DNA of 64,000 bases, from contig NZ_CM125436.1 in assembly GCF_052072235.1 (NCBI RefSeq), forward strand, positions 1,544,001 through 1,608,000, in the 5' to 3' direction. The notes under the pieces were generated by a model. The model made no database searches, was not told the origin of the DNA, and saw only the letters and a program-made list of their open reading frames with translations. Of the stretch, positions 16,002 to 25,413 are shown in pieces. This DNA comes from Brevibacillus_D fluminis_A (GTDB taxonomy: Bacteria; Bacillota; Bacilli; Brevibacillales; Brevibacillaceae). The translations under genes and the position numbers were made by a program. Numbering within the stretch: position 1 is the stretch's first letter; each line of letters begins with the position of its first letter.

Positions 16002-19000
16002 ATGATAAGAAAAATTGTAACGGTTTATTTATTGATCAGCCTTGTGGTGACGAGCATGTTTGCCGGCGAGTCGGCAACAGAGCTGGACATGCCGTATGAG
16101 CAACAAAGCAGCGACGAGTCCGGCAGCGCGGAAACCGTTGAATGGATGACGGACGAGCTGGCCGGCGCACAGGATGAGGAGCGCGATCCGTCGCTCCGCC
16201 CCGATTTGTCCGACGAGCAAATTCGCGAGCTGACATGGGATCAGCTCCCGGTAGAAGATGTCATCGATATGAACAGCGCGTTTGAGCGCACGACATTGCA
16301 AATTTGCGCTTATTTTTATTCCAATCTGCAGCGCCTGCTGTCGCAGGATGAAATTGTTGAACTGCTGAATTGGAGCGATGCAGACGTCATGAATGAAATC
16401 GCCGGGCTGTCGCCTGAACAGTTCGGCTATTTGGAACAATATGCGCCATTGATCAGCACGACCTATAAAAAATGGACCGGCGAGATCGATGAGGAGGAAG
16501 GAGCGGGCGAAGATGTGCCGCCTGTAACCGATCAGCCGGGGGATGTGGAAGGGAATAACGGTACCACGCCGCAGCCGGATCAGCCGGGGGATGCGGAAGG
16601 AGACAACGGCACCGCGCCGCCACCGGATCAGCCGGGGAATGCGGAAGGGGATAATGGCACCACGCCGCCCCCGGATCAAACAGGAGGCGGCGGAACAGGA
16701 GACGTAACGCCGCCGCCCGCCCCCGCCCAGCCGACAGCTGCGGGAACAGGAGACGTACCGCCGCCGGCTCCTGACCAGCCGACAGATCCGGGAACAGGAG
16801 ACGTACCGCCACCGGCTCCCGACCAGCCGACAGATCCAGGAGCAGGCAGTGTAACACCACCGGCTCCCGATCAGCCGGCAGATCCAGGAACAGGCGGTGT
16901 AACGCCACCGGCTCCCGCCCAGCCGACAGATCCAGGAACAGGCGGGGTAAAGCCACCGGCTCCCGATCAGCCGACAGATCCAGGAACAGGCGGTGTAACG
17001 CCACCGGCTCCCGATCAGCCGACAGATCCAGGAACAGGGGACGTACCGCCACCGGCTCCCGATCAGCCGACAGATCCAGGAACAGGGGACGTAACCCCAC
17101 CGACTCCCGCCCAGCCGGCAGATCCAGGAACAGGCGGTGTAACCCCACCGGCTCCCGATCAGCCGAATCCTGGCACAGGTGAAACGCCGCCGCCCGGGAC
17201 CGATGACGGGGTAAACGGCGCCAGTACGCCGCCCGCCGACATCAAATATACGCAGAGCGACCAAAAATTGCATTATTTCAGAGGGAATACCGCCAAGCCT
17301 GTGGACGACATGTACCGGGCGGCAAATGTGGTCGAGCGGGATATTGTGCTGGAAGGAAAGCATGGCATGGATTTTGTCCTGCAACGGCGCTACCATTCCA
17401 TGAACAGCAAAATCACCGAGCCGGGGTACAACGATTCCGTTGGCAACAAAGCGTTCAATGCCAGACGGGATCAATATGCGCCGTTTGCGAACGGATGGGA
17501 TTTCAACCTGCCCAAATACGAGCGCGTGACGCATCAGGTAACGGTGGAGCGGAGTAGACCCGGGTATTATCAGGAAAAGGACGAGCTGTTGTCGACGTAT
17601 GATTCCCGTTATTTCATCGAGCTGGACGACGGGACCAATCTGGAATGGTCACCGATTGACCAATACTCGCTCGGCTGGGTGAACTACCCTTATCAAGGAA
17701 TCTCCTTCACTGCCAGCCGGTACGGCGATCGCATCCGGCTCAAAAAGGACGGATACTTGTATGAATTCGAACAGCGGACGGAAGAGCCATCCGGCCTGAT
17801 CGTAACGAAAACCAACCCGTTCGGCGATCGCATCGTGTACAAGCTGCCGGACAGCAGCTCCGATCCGATCGAGATTACCGATTCTATCGGCCGCAAAATT
17901 TTGCTGGAAAAAACATCCGGGTTCATTACCGACGCGAAAGTGATGGTAAACGGCACGATTGTCAAGCACGTCCGCTATGGTCTCACCATGGGAACGAACA
18001 ATAACTACGCCATGCTCTCGGACGTAACGCAAGTCTCGCACCAATCCGGCCAAGCGGATCAAGTGGTGGCGCAATACGAGTACCACGACCCGAACGTGAT
18101 CGGCAAAGCGGAATTCAACCTGGAGAAACACTACGAAATTTCCGAGGCGCTCAACTATGGCGGTATCGAGTCGCAGGACTATGTCGATCAGGACCGTGCA
18201 AAGCGGGCGACACTTTCCTATTTGCTCTTGCGAAAAGTCACGTATCCTTTGCAAGGGCTATCGTTGGCCTATTCATACAGCGCCTACAATGCTGCGGCGG
18301 AAAATCCGCTCAATCGCGGCGTAGTCCGGCTGTATCAGGACGACCATGCGCTTTCCTACGTCAGCTACAATCCCGTGACAACGGTGAACTACATGTACAG
18401 CCCGAAGGCCGATCCACTGAATAAAGGCACCTCCGAGCGCCTGTTCACCAAAAGCTATGAAATGATCAGCAAGGAATTTTGGAAAGTGCCAAAAGCAAAA
18501 ATTCCGCGGCTTGCCGGTGCCGCCGACAGAAACGGGCAGCGAGTCGTGTCGAAGGAAAGCTCGGCTCTGGCACCCACGATCGAGCGAACATACGAGGGCA
18601 ACGACCAAGGGAACTACGTGCTCATTTTGGTGAAAACGGAGGCAAAAGAGGCTGGCAACACGCAGCTTGCGGCCGGGAGCAAGCAGTATCACTACAATCC
18701 CGTCACATACGTAAGCAACATGTACCAAGGAAACGACACGCAGCCGTCCTATCAATACACATTTCTCGATCCGGCCAGCGCCCCCGCAGGCGTATCGCTG
18801 AATCAAAGCGTCTACGATTACCTCTTGCACAAAACGAGCCAGCGCCCGACGAGCGCCGAGCTGAAAAAATACGCGAATGAGACAGTGCTCGCGTACAATG
18901 TATACGGCGATCAAATCCAAGCAATCGATCCGAAAAACAACGTGACCAACTGGGAGTACGAAAGTGTCGCGGCCGGGGAATATCGCAAACTCATGCGGCT

Positions 19001-22000
19001 GAAAAAACAGGCCGCAAACAATTCGTCACACTATCACGAAGAACTTTATACCTACAATGCGGACCAACTGCTCGAAACGGAAACGATAACCGATTCCTAT
19101 CCCGGCATGCGCTATCAAGACCAGCTTGTCCGCACGTACGCCTATGAAAACAAGCTGGTATCGGCCGTGACGGAAACGAGCAAGGGAGCGGAAGCCAAAA
19201 CGCTGACGCGCCAATACCCCAGCTACGATGCATGGGGACTTTACCCAACCAGCATGAGGATGAACGTTCAGCTGGCAAACGGGCAAGTCAGCCAACTGCA
19301 ATTCAGCTACGACTACGATGGGGTCGGCAACCTGCTCAGCCGAACCTACCCGGATGGCAGCAGAGCCGAGTACGAATATGACATTTTGGATCGCGAAACG
19401 AAAGAAACGTTCATCAGCAGCGATAACCAACGCCGCGAAACCCGTTACACGTACCTGGACAACGCGCGGAAAATCATCAAGACGCTGCCGGATCAATCCC
19501 GACTGGAAACGACGTACACGCCATATGGAGAAATTGAACTGCAGCAGCAAGTTGGCACAGACGGAAGCAGCCGCCCGCTGGTGTGGAACGAGTATGCAGC
19601 AGACGCCATGCACCTGCTCGCCGTCTATCCGTATGCGCTGGCAAATCGCAAAACGTCCTACAGTTACTACGAAGACGGAGCCGTCTCCGCCGCAACCGAC
19701 CCGATCGGAACGACAACATATGCGCGCGTCAACGCTTCTTACAGCGCGGACACCTATTTGCCGGAAACTGCTACGCGGGAAAAAGCGCCGAACGGCCGCG
19801 AACTGACCACAATCATGGACCGCTATGGCCAAAATGAACGCAACGTAGACAAAACCGGAGATGCACTACAGACGCTGACAACCACGTACAGCCGGGATGC
19901 TTTTGGCCATGTCACGCAAAAAACCATGCAAAACGCCGCCGGCGACTCCCGCGTCTGGAGCTATTTGTACGATTTGCGCGGCAAGCCGCTGACCATCACC
20001 GACCCGGAAGCCAACGTCTACAACTACGATTACGACTCGTTGGGTAATCTGGTCACCGTGACGGAAAACGGGACGGTCACAAGCAGTTATCATTACAACG
20101 AACTGTCGTGGCTGCTGAGCGAAACGAACACAGGCAGCAGCCTGAAGAAAGAATACACCTACAAAAACAGCGGCGATGTGGCCACCTACAAAGACAAGCA
20201 GGGCAATACGTACCGGTACCAATACACGCCGTTTTATGAAGTCGACTCGCTGACCATCACCAATCCGTCGCAGGTCAATGTCTATCAGGAAAACTACACC
20301 TACGACCCGACGTCAAGAAAGCTTGTAAGCCAATCCAACAGCGACGGCACCAGCATCAGCTACAGCTACGATGCCTTCCAGCGGATGAAGCAATTCACCC
20401 AATGGAACCGCACCTACACGCTCGGCTACACCGACGGCGACGACCTGCTGGATACACTCAATTACAACAACAGTGCCATCGTCAACTACACCTACGACAA
20501 CGCCGGACGCATGCAGACGGTTACCAGCTCGCTGTTTGCCGGCACCGCCACCTATGCCTACACGACAGGCCCGACCGGCGCCACCACAACGGTCACCTAT
20601 CCGGGCGGCACCCGCAAAACGACGACGAACTCCTTCGGCGAAGTAACGGAAACCATCCACAACGACGGCTGGCGCGAAACCGATACCTACGACGGGTTCG
20701 GCAATCAGGCAAGCCAAACCCGCAACAGCGTCACGACGCAATACAACTATGACAAAGTCGACCGCCTGAAAAAGGAAACGCTCGCCAGCGAGGAGAAAAC
20801 CTACAGCTACGACCAACTTGGCAACCGCAAAACGTGGAAATCCACGCAGCTGCCCGCCTCTACGGCAGGCACGTACAAGTACGATGCACTCAACCGACTG
20901 AAGTCGTATACACCAACGGGAACCACGACGCCAAGCGTAGAATTCACCTACAACAACGACGGCCTGCGCGCCACGAAAAAGGCCAACGGCGAGGAAACCC
21001 GCTACGTGTATCTGAACGGCAAGGTGATCGAGGAACTCAATGCGAATGGAGTCGTGAAAGCCACAAACGTCTGGGGCAACGAGCTGTTGTTCCGCAACGA
21101 CGCAAGCAGCGGCAAGGGCGGCTTCTATTCTTACAACAGCCACGGCGATGTGGTGAAGGTGACCAGTCCGGCGGGCGCGGTGCTGAACAGTTATGACTAC
21201 GATAGCTGGGGAAATGTGCTGACCCAGACGGAGGGGATGAACAATCCGTTTAAGTATGCGGGCGAGATGTATGATGCGGAGACGCGGTTTTATTACTTGC
21301 GGGCGAGGTATTATGATCCGAGTGTAGGAAGGTTTATTACGGAGGATACGTATAAGGGGCAAGTGGATAATCCGTTGAGTTTGAATCGGTATACGTATGT
21401 GCACAACAATCCGTTAAAGTTTATTGATCCAAGTGGCTATGAAGCGATCATTGGTGGCGACGGGGCAACAGGTACCTATTACTACTACGATAAAGCTGGA
21501 GTTAGGAGAATCCATGGTACTCAACAGATTGATTATGAGTTTTATGATGATCAGTATTATGCAAAAGGTATTGATGCGATACCCAACGCCGCAGGATTAC
21601 ATGATCTATACAGAGGGAATATTAGGGAATTAGAAGGGTTTGAAGATCCGACAATTTACATCTCTGGAGCTGCAGGTATACTCAGAGGGATGGTAAGGAA
21701 CGTAGCCGTAAAAGGAAGTAAGACTGTAGGTTTACTATTTTTGAGTCTATTTGCAGCTGGGGGTAAAAAAGAGGGAATAGAAGTCTCAGAACAATTGATT
21801 AAAAACGTTATGAAGGATGCCCCCCTAAAAACTCAGCAAGGAGCAGTATCTTTACCTGCAGTTCAAAGGTATGTTCAACGCCTTCTAAACGGCGAAGCCC
21901 CTCCACCAATTAAGGTAAGCAATGGAATAATAGTGGATGGAAATCACAGATATATCGCAAGTAGGATAGTTGGTAAAGATATAGAACAAGTCCAATGGTC

Positions 22001-22073
22001 AGGTGGACGACTTGATCAAGTTATCGATTGGATAAAAGTCAAAATAGATCCTACTGACTGGGGAAATAAATAA
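16002..22073 (+). CDS. Secreted RHS-repeat polymorphic toxin with ParB-like C-terminal tip
   Basis: A 2023-aa protein. Residues 1-24 look like a signal peptide (MIRKIVTVYLLISLVVTSMF). Residues about 175-400 are acidic and proline-rich 16-aa repeats, and about 420-1808 form an RHS/YD shell ending with the conserved core block (FYYLRARYYDPSVGRFITED, then FIDPSGYE at about 1806). After that boundary base composition turns AT-rich and a variable 215-aa tip begins. The tip contains VSNGIIVDGNHRYIASRIVG, which resembles the DGNHR motif of ParB/sulfiredoxin-like domains used as nuclease toxins. A hydrophobic stretch near 1865-1900 may assist entry. The next gene, 15 bases downstream, is in the immunity position. 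The toxin class is inferred from the motif. Confidence 0.88.
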   Translation: MIRKIVTVYLLISLVVTSMFAGESATELDMPYEQQSSDESGSAETVEWMTDELAGAQDEERDPSLRPDLSDEQIRELTWDQLPVEDVIDMNSAFERTTLQICAYFYSNLQRLLSQDEIVELLNWSDADVMNEIAGLSPEQFGYLEQYAPLISTTYKKWTGEIDEEEGAGEDVPPVTDQPGDVEGNNGTTPQPDQPGDAEGDNGTAPPPDQPGNAEGDNGTTPPPDQTGGGGTGDVTPPPAPAQPTAAGTGDVPPPAPDQPTDPGTGDVPPPAPDQPTDPGAGSVTPPAPDQPADPGTGGVTPPAPAQPTDPGTGGVKPPAPDQPTDPGTGGVTPPAPDQPTDPGTGDVPPPAPDQPTDPGTGDVTPPTPAQPADPGTGGVTPPAPDQPNPGTGETPPPGTDDGVNGASTPPADIKYTQSDQKLHYFRGNTAKPVDDMYRAANVVERDIVLEGKHGMDFVLQRRYHSMNSKITEPGYNDSVGNKAFNARRDQYAPFANGWDFNLPKYERVTHQVTVERSRPGYYQEKDELLSTYDSRYFIELDDGTNLEWSPIDQYSLGWVNYPYQGISFTASRYGDRIRLKKDGYLYEFEQRTEEPSGLIVTKTNPFGDRIVYKLPDSSSDPIEITDSIGRKILLEKTSGFITDAKVMVNGTIVKHVRYGLTMGTNNNYAMLSDVTQVSHQSGQADQVVAQYEYHDPNVIGKAEFNLEKHYEISEALNYGGIESQDYVDQDRAKRATLSYLLLRKVTYPLQGLSLAYSYSAYNAAAENPLNRGVVRLYQDDHALSYVSYNPVTTVNYMYSPKADPLNKGTSERLFTKSYEMISKEFWKVPKAKIPRLAGAADRNGQRVVSKESSALAPTIERTYEGNDQGNYVLILVKTEAKEAGNTQLAAGSKQYHYNPVTYVSNMYQGNDTQPSYQYTFLDPASAPAGVSLNQSVYDYLLHKTSQRPTSAELKKYANETVLAYNVYGDQIQAIDPKNNVTNWEYESVAAGEYRKLMRLKKQAANNSSHYHEELYTYNADQLLETETITDSYPGMRYQDQLVRTYAYENKLVSAVTETSKGAEAKTLTRQYPSYDAWGLYPTSMRMNVQLANGQVSQLQFSYDYDGVGNLLSRTYPDGSRAEYEYDILDRETKETFISSDNQRRETRYTYLDNARKIIKTLPDQSRLETTYTPYGEIELQQQVGTDGSSRPLVWNEYAADAMHLLAVYPYALANRKTSYSYYEDGAVSAATDPIGTTTYARVNASYSADTYLPETATREKAPNGRELTTIMDRYGQNERNVDKTGDALQTLTTTYSRDAFGHVTQKTMQNAAGDSRVWSYLYDLRGKPLTITDPEANVYNYDYDSLGNLVTVTENGTVTSSYHYNELSWLLSETNTGSSLKKEYTYKNSGDVATYKDKQGNTYRYQYTPFYEVDSLTITNPSQVNVYQENYTYDPTSRKLVSQSNSDGTSISYSYDAFQRMKQFTQWNRTYTLGYTDGDDLLDTLNYNNSAIVNYTYDNAGRMQTVTSSLFAGTATYAYTTGPTGATTTVTYPGGTRKTTTNSFGEVTETIHNDGWRETDTYDGFGNQASQTRNSVTTQYNYDKVDRLKKETLASEEKTYSYDQLGNRKTWKSTQLPASTAGTYKYDALNRLKSYTPTGTTTPSVEFTYNNDGLRATKKANGEETRYVYLNGKVIEELNANGVVKATNVWGNELLFRNDASSGKGGFYSYNSHGDVVKVTSPAGAVLNSYDYDSWGNVLTQTEGMNNPFKYAGEMYDAETRFYYLRARYYDPSVGRFITEDTYKGQVDNPLSLNRYTYVHNNPLKFIDPSGYEAIIGGDGATGTYYYYDKAGVRRIHGTQQIDYEFYDDQYYAKGIDAIPNAAGLHDLYRGNIRELEGFEDPTIYISGAAGILRGMVRNVAVKGSKTVGLLFLSLFAAGGKKEGIEVSEQLIKNVMKDAPLKTQQGAVSLPAVQRYVQRLLNGEAPPPIKVSNGIIVDGNHRYIASRIVGKDIEQVQWSGGRLDQVIDWIKVKIDPTDWGNK
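16531..17190 (+). repeat. Two runs of 48-bp repeats encoding a proline-rich linker
   Basis: First about four units of 16 aa of the type PDQPGDAEGDNGTTPP, then about ten of the type PPAPDQPTDPGTGGVT. Both have a 48-bp period with high nucleotide identity. The run probably spans the cell wall and is expected to vary in copy number. Confidence 0.9.
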
Positions 22074-22088
22074 CGGGAGTGAATATAA

Positions 22089-22577
22089 ATGATCGTAATA
22101 AATAGTGCTGCTTCTGAGATAGAACCTGTGTTTGTAGATGCGGAAACTCTTGAAAACGCAGTCCTTGATGGTTTAAATTTACACAGAGCCTTGCTGTCTA
22201 AATCTAAACTAAAAGGAGCGAGCCTTGTAGATGCAAATTTGCGTTCAGCCGAGCTAGATGGGGCTGAATTAAGTTATGCAAATATGTCCAGAACCTTGTT
22301 GATGAATGCATTATTTCAGCAAGCAAATCTATCATTTGTGAATTTTCAGGATAGCAAACCAATTGGAGCAAATTTTACTGGAGCTAATCTACAAAATGCA
22401 GACTTAACCCGCGCTGATGTGTTTGCAGCAAGATTTACTGATGCTAATTTACGTGGTGCCATTATGCTATGTGAGCGAATTGAAGATAGTAGTTTCGAGA
22501 ATGCAAAGTTTAATGATACTACAGTTTGGCCTGAAGGGTTTGACCCTATCGCCAAAGGAGCTTTAAGAGTTGAATAG
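22089..22577 (+). CDS. Pentapeptide-repeat protein, probable immunity protein of the RHS tip
   Basis: 162 aa. From about residue 35 to 145 it follows the A(D/N)LXX five-residue pattern (ANLRSAELDGAELSYAN, ANFTGANLQNADLTRADVFA), which folds into a right-handed quadrilateral beta-helix. It starts 15 bases after the RHS toxin stop with GGGAG upstream and shares the AT-rich composition of the toxin tip, so it is placed where the cognate immunity protein is normally found. It has no signal peptide and should be cytoplasmic. An immunity role is inferred from position. Confidence 0.85.
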   Translation: MIVINSAASEIEPVFVDAETLENAVLDGLNLHRALLSKSKLKGASLVDANLRSAELDGAELSYANMSRTLLMNALFQQANLSFVNFQDSKPIGANFTGANLQNADLTRADVFAARFTDANLRGAIMLCERIEDSSFENAKFNDTTVWPEGFDPIAKGALRVE

Positions 22578-22591
22578 AATATAAAGTGGTA

Positions 22592-22632
22592 CCCCAAACG
22601 AGTAACCAACTACTCGTCTGGGGTTTCTTTTT
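22592..22632 (+). terminator. Terminator after the first immunity gene; repeated at 24864
   Basis: Stem CCCCAAACGAGTA (22592-22604) and TACTCGTCTGGGG (22611-22623) with one mismatch, followed by TTTCTTTTTT. Nearly the same 40 bases follow the SUKH gene at 24864-24904. From 22633 to 22863 I see only AT-rich sequence without a gene. Confidence 0.9.
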
Positions 22633-22863
22633 TCCATTTTTATCAGTTGGTTGCTGAGGGAATAATCCCCCAAAACAACCTAAAAAATAGACCTTGCCAA
22701 TTTCAGTTGCTTACCGCAAAATTCATCGGTTAAGTTGTATAGACTTGAATGGCTATTTACTAACTTCTAACAAGATAGATAATAAAAATGCAACAGCGAC
22801 TAAAGCTTAAAGGACGTAAGTGAAATAATAGCGAATAACTACATAGAAACAGGGGGGATGTTT

Positions 22864-22935
22864 ATGGAACAGCCCGATCAAAACAGGAAATGAATAGACA
22901 ACTATTGGGAAGGGGAATTTCAAACCTGGATCGGT
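22864..22935 (+). pseudogene. Short broken reading frame cut by an IS3-type element
   Basis: An ATG after a GGGGGG tract reads MEQPDQNRK, meets a TGA at 22891, and then continues in frame as IDNYWEGEFQTWIG before the IS-like sequence. It may be the 5' remnant of an immunity or toxin gene. Too short to classify. Confidence 0.3.
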
Positions 22936-23006
22936 TACACTAAGTTGGACAGAAAAAATAAGGGCTTGTAGAATAAACCTATTATGCTAAGGAGCGGATC
23001 TCTACA

Positions 23007-23291
23007 ATGCCAAAACAGCAACGACGTACCTTTTCCTCAGAATTCAAAAAACAAATGGTGGAACTCTATGAAAACGGGAAATCCAGAGCAGCAATTGTGG
23101 AGGAATATGACCTCACAGCTTCCGCTTTAGACCGCTGGATCAAGCAAGCTCAGACGACGGGCTCCTTCAAGGAGAAGGACAATCGCTCGTCAGAAGAAAA
23201 TGAACTGATCGCTTTACGAAAAGAGAACCAACGCCTAAAAATGGAAGTCGATATTTTAAAGCAAGCCGCGCTGATCATGGGACGAAAGTAG
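23007..23291 (+). CDS. IS3-family transposase OrfA
   Basis: A 94-aa HTH protein of the IS3 OrfA type: RRTFSSEFKKQMVELYENG at the N-terminus, a helix-turn-helix with SALDRWIKQ, and a C-terminal leucine-zipper region (ELIALRKENQRLKMEVDILK). It binds IS ends and normally makes the OrfAB transposase by -1 frameshifting. It has an intact frame and an AGGAG site about 15 bases upstream, but the partner orfB is broken, so it cannot act alone. Confidence 0.9.
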   Translation: MPKQQRRTFSSEFKKQMVELYENGKSRAAIVEEYDLTASALDRWIKQAQTTGSFKEKDNRSSEENELIALRKENQRLKMEVDILKQAALIMGRK

Positions 23292-24012
23292 CTATCATCC
23301 AGAACAACCTTGATAAATACTCGGTATCAGCAATGTGCGACGTCCTGCAAATCGCAAGAAGTACATTTTACTATGAAGCGAAAGAACAACCGCACGTAGA
23401 CGATCTAACCGAAACGATCGTGGAGATTTTCTACAAAAATCGAAAAGCTTACGGTACACGAAAGACCAAAGTCAAGCTCCAGGAACGCGGATTCGTCGTC
23501 TCCAGACGTCGAATGGGTCGGATCATGAAGGAGCAAGGGCTCGTTTCCACCTACACTGTGGCTCAATATAAACCCTATAAAACCGCTTTTAATGAAGCAA
23601 CTACGGGGAATGTTCTGGACCGTGAGTTCGAGCAGGAGGAAGCCCAACGTTTCGTTGTCAGCGATCTGACTTATGTGATGGTTCAGAACCGATGGCATTA
23701 CATTTGTGTGCTGGTCGATTTGTTCAATCGAGAGATCATTGGTCATAGTGCAGGTCCAAATAAGGACGCTGCTCTGATTTCCCGTGCTTTTGCGAGCATC
23801 AAGGGCGATTTACGTTAGATTCAGTGGTTTCATACTGACCGTGGCAGAGAATTTAAAAATCAAAAGATAGACGAACTTCTGGAGACGTTTGAAATCGGTC
23901 GATCCCTAAGTACGAAAGGCTGTCCATACGATAACGCTGTGGCTGAAGCCACCTACAAAATCATAAAAACAAAGTTCGTAAACCAGATAAACTTCCATAG
24001 TCTTCGTCATTG
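23288..24012 (+). pseudogene. IS3-family transposase OrfB, broken by in-frame stop and 3' loss
   Basis: The frame overlaps orfA in the -1 register (KVAIIQNNLDKYSVSAMCDV) and encodes the rve integrase fold: first aspartate in FVVSDLTYV, second in WFHTDRGREF, then CPYDNAVAEATYKIIKTKF where the catalytic glutamate is A-E. A TAG at 23816-23818 interrupts the frame between SIKGDLR and IQWFHTDRG. The last 30 or so residues after FHSLRHW are missing. It is non-functional. Confidence 0.85.
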
Positions 24013-24117
24013 GGTTGTCAACAGTAAATCAGACAACTTTTTAAGGGCTTCTTGGCGATACTGAACAGGCGACCTGTAGCCTACGGTTCCATAAACACGA
24101 TGCTTGTTAAACCACTT
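24006..24117 (-). pseudogene. C-terminal fragment of a second IS3-family OrfB
   Basis: Read on the minus strand, this piece encodes KWFNKHRVYGTVGYRSPVQY followed by RQEALKKLSDLL, the typical C-terminal end of an IS3-family OrfB. It is about 35 codons long and is joined directly to the broken plus-strand orfB on one side and to a toxin-tip remnant on the other. It shows at least two separate IS3 events in this spot. Confidence 0.75.
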
Positions 24118-24119
24118 GG

Positions 24120-24197
24120 AAGGCATGGATAGATGCAGACAAAATGACGGATGATTACGAGTGGTCGGATAATAGAATACATCGGTATAAAAAGTAG
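24120..24197 (+). pseudogene. 3' remnant of a displaced RHS toxin tip
   Basis: Just before the SUKH gene, the plus strand reads KAWIDADKMTDDYEWSDNRI then HRYKK and a TAG. It stops ten bases before the SUKH start codon, exactly where the end of a toxin-encoding module would be. The upstream part has been replaced by IS sequence. The toxin family cannot be named from 25 residues. Confidence 0.5.
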
Positions 24198-24206
24198 GGA
24201 GGCACT

Positions 24207-24854
24207 ATGGAAATATTGAATATTGTAAAATCAACTTATGAAAAATTATCTAAGGTTCCAGAAATCACTGTTGATGAACTCAACCTTGCTTCTCCCTTAG
24301 GAATAGATGGATTAACAGAAATAGAAAATAAATTGGATTTTACTTTTCCTGAAATATTAAGAGAATTGTATTTATACGGTTCCCAATATGTTTCATTTAA
24401 TTGGATGGCTTCTAGTAATACCTATGGTGAAGATTGCAAATTGGGAGGAATAACAATACTTTCACCCGAAATGATCGCAGATACTTATCTAGAAATGCTC
24501 CAAATGGTCGAAGAAGCTAAGTTGAATAATGATGAATTAGAGGAGAATGCGGGATTACAAGCTTTGGTAAATGATTGGCCAAATTGGATTCCAATCATTC
24601 GTTTTATGAATGGGGACGCCTTTTGTATTAATAAAAACTTACTCTCAGTCGTTTTTTTAGAACATGATGTTATGGATGGGGGATCATATATACATGGGGT
24701 GGAATTAGATGCTAGTGTTGATGGTTTGTTGCTTAAATGGTCTCAAATAGGATTTGTTGAGGTTTATGATTGGTCACATTATATAGGAGAAAATGGTATT
24801 GAGGTTGAAAACTCTGTATTCACAAAGCTCCGGGAAGCGATAGCTAACGCATAA
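24207..24854 (+). CDS. Orphan SUKH (SMI1/KNR4) family immunity protein
   Basis: 215 aa with the SUKH pattern: GLTEIENKLDFTFPEILREL near residues 35-54, a GS turn (YLYGSQYVSF), then WPNWIPIIRFMNGDAFCINK near residue 120 and a LEHDV strand. SUKH proteins are common immunity factors against contact-dependent and RHS nucleases. GGGAGG lies five bases upstream of the ATG. The gene follows a toxin-tip remnant rather than an intact toxin, so it is probably a retained orphan immunity gene that protects against related strains. AT-rich like the first immunity gene. Confidence 0.85.
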   Translation: MEILNIVKSTYEKLSKVPEITVDELNLASPLGIDGLTEIENKLDFTFPEILRELYLYGSQYVSFNWMASSNTYGEDCKLGGITILSPEMIADTYLEMLQMVEEAKLNNDELEENAGLQALVNDWPNWIPIIRFMNGDAFCINKNLLSVVFLEHDVMDGGSYIHGVELDASVDGLLLKWSQIGFVEVYDWSHYIGENGIEVENSVFTKLREAIANA

Positions 24855-24863
24855 AACAGATTA

Positions 24864-24904
24864 CCCCAAACGAGTAACCAACTACTCGTCTGGGATTTCT
24901 TTTT
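24864..24904 (+). terminator. Terminator after SUKH gene; copy of 22592-22632
   Basis: The same stem and loop as at 22592, with one base change at the stem base (GGGA instead of GGGG) and a TTTCTTTTT tail. The copy marks the downstream edge of a second toxin/immunity module. Confidence 0.85.
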
Positions 24905-25083
24905 GCCTTGTAGCCGCCATTCGGATGAGAGGTGGTAAACTCGGTAAAATGAAGAACGTGGAAATTTCTCACAAAAAACTACCCGGCGCTCCACGAAAAA
25001 TTCTCTGATTCGAGGCTTTGGACTCTGCCCAAGATATCGTATGATCAGGAAATCAAGCAAGTCCCGAGAGGAGAAAGTAATAA

Positions 25084-25233
25084 ATGTTAAAATGAGAAGA
25101 AGTTAGGGTGCAGGTAGAAGAGATATTGGAGCGGTATTTGATAAAAATTCCTGCCAGTAGCCTTTCGGAGGAATTTGAAGAATGGATTGAGCACCTATAT
25201 CAAGTTTGCTTGTTGAAAGGATTCGATTGCTAG
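25084..25233 (+). pseudogene. Small broken reading frame
   Basis: An ATG with GAGAGGAGAAAG upstream reads Met-Leu-Lys, then an in-frame TGA at 25093, then continues as EEVRVQVEEILERYLIKIPA and SSLSEEFEEWIEHLYQVC to a TAG. The second part looks like a real helical protein, so this is probably a decayed gene. Family unknown. The rest of 24905-25348 shows no recognisable gene. Confidence 0.4.
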
Positions 25234-25413
25234 GACAAATTGCCAAAGGAGCGCGACGAGTTAAATCATAGTCACTAACACAGAAAAGCGAAAACCGAAT
25301 CCCTGCTCCAAAACCCCGACAAAAAAAGCCGGCCGAGGCCCATTGATATGCTCCCATCATAGTAGACAGTAGAAAAAAACAAAACTTCTACTTCTACAAT
25401 GATGGGAGTTTTT

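Larger units (their letters stand above)
22936..24012 (+). mobile_element. Degenerate IS3-family element (IS150-like)
   Basis: Contains orfA (23007-23291) and a broken orfB. The left end is near TTACACTAAGTTGGACAG (about 22934-22951); the right end is missing, cut off around 24010 by a piece of a different IS3 element in opposite orientation. Boundaries are approximate. Confidence 0.75.

Noticed and set aside
16531..17190. Regular 48-bp repeats considered as a CRISPR array
   Set aside because: The repeats are directly adjacent with no unique spacers, and they are in frame inside the RHS protein as a proline-rich linker.
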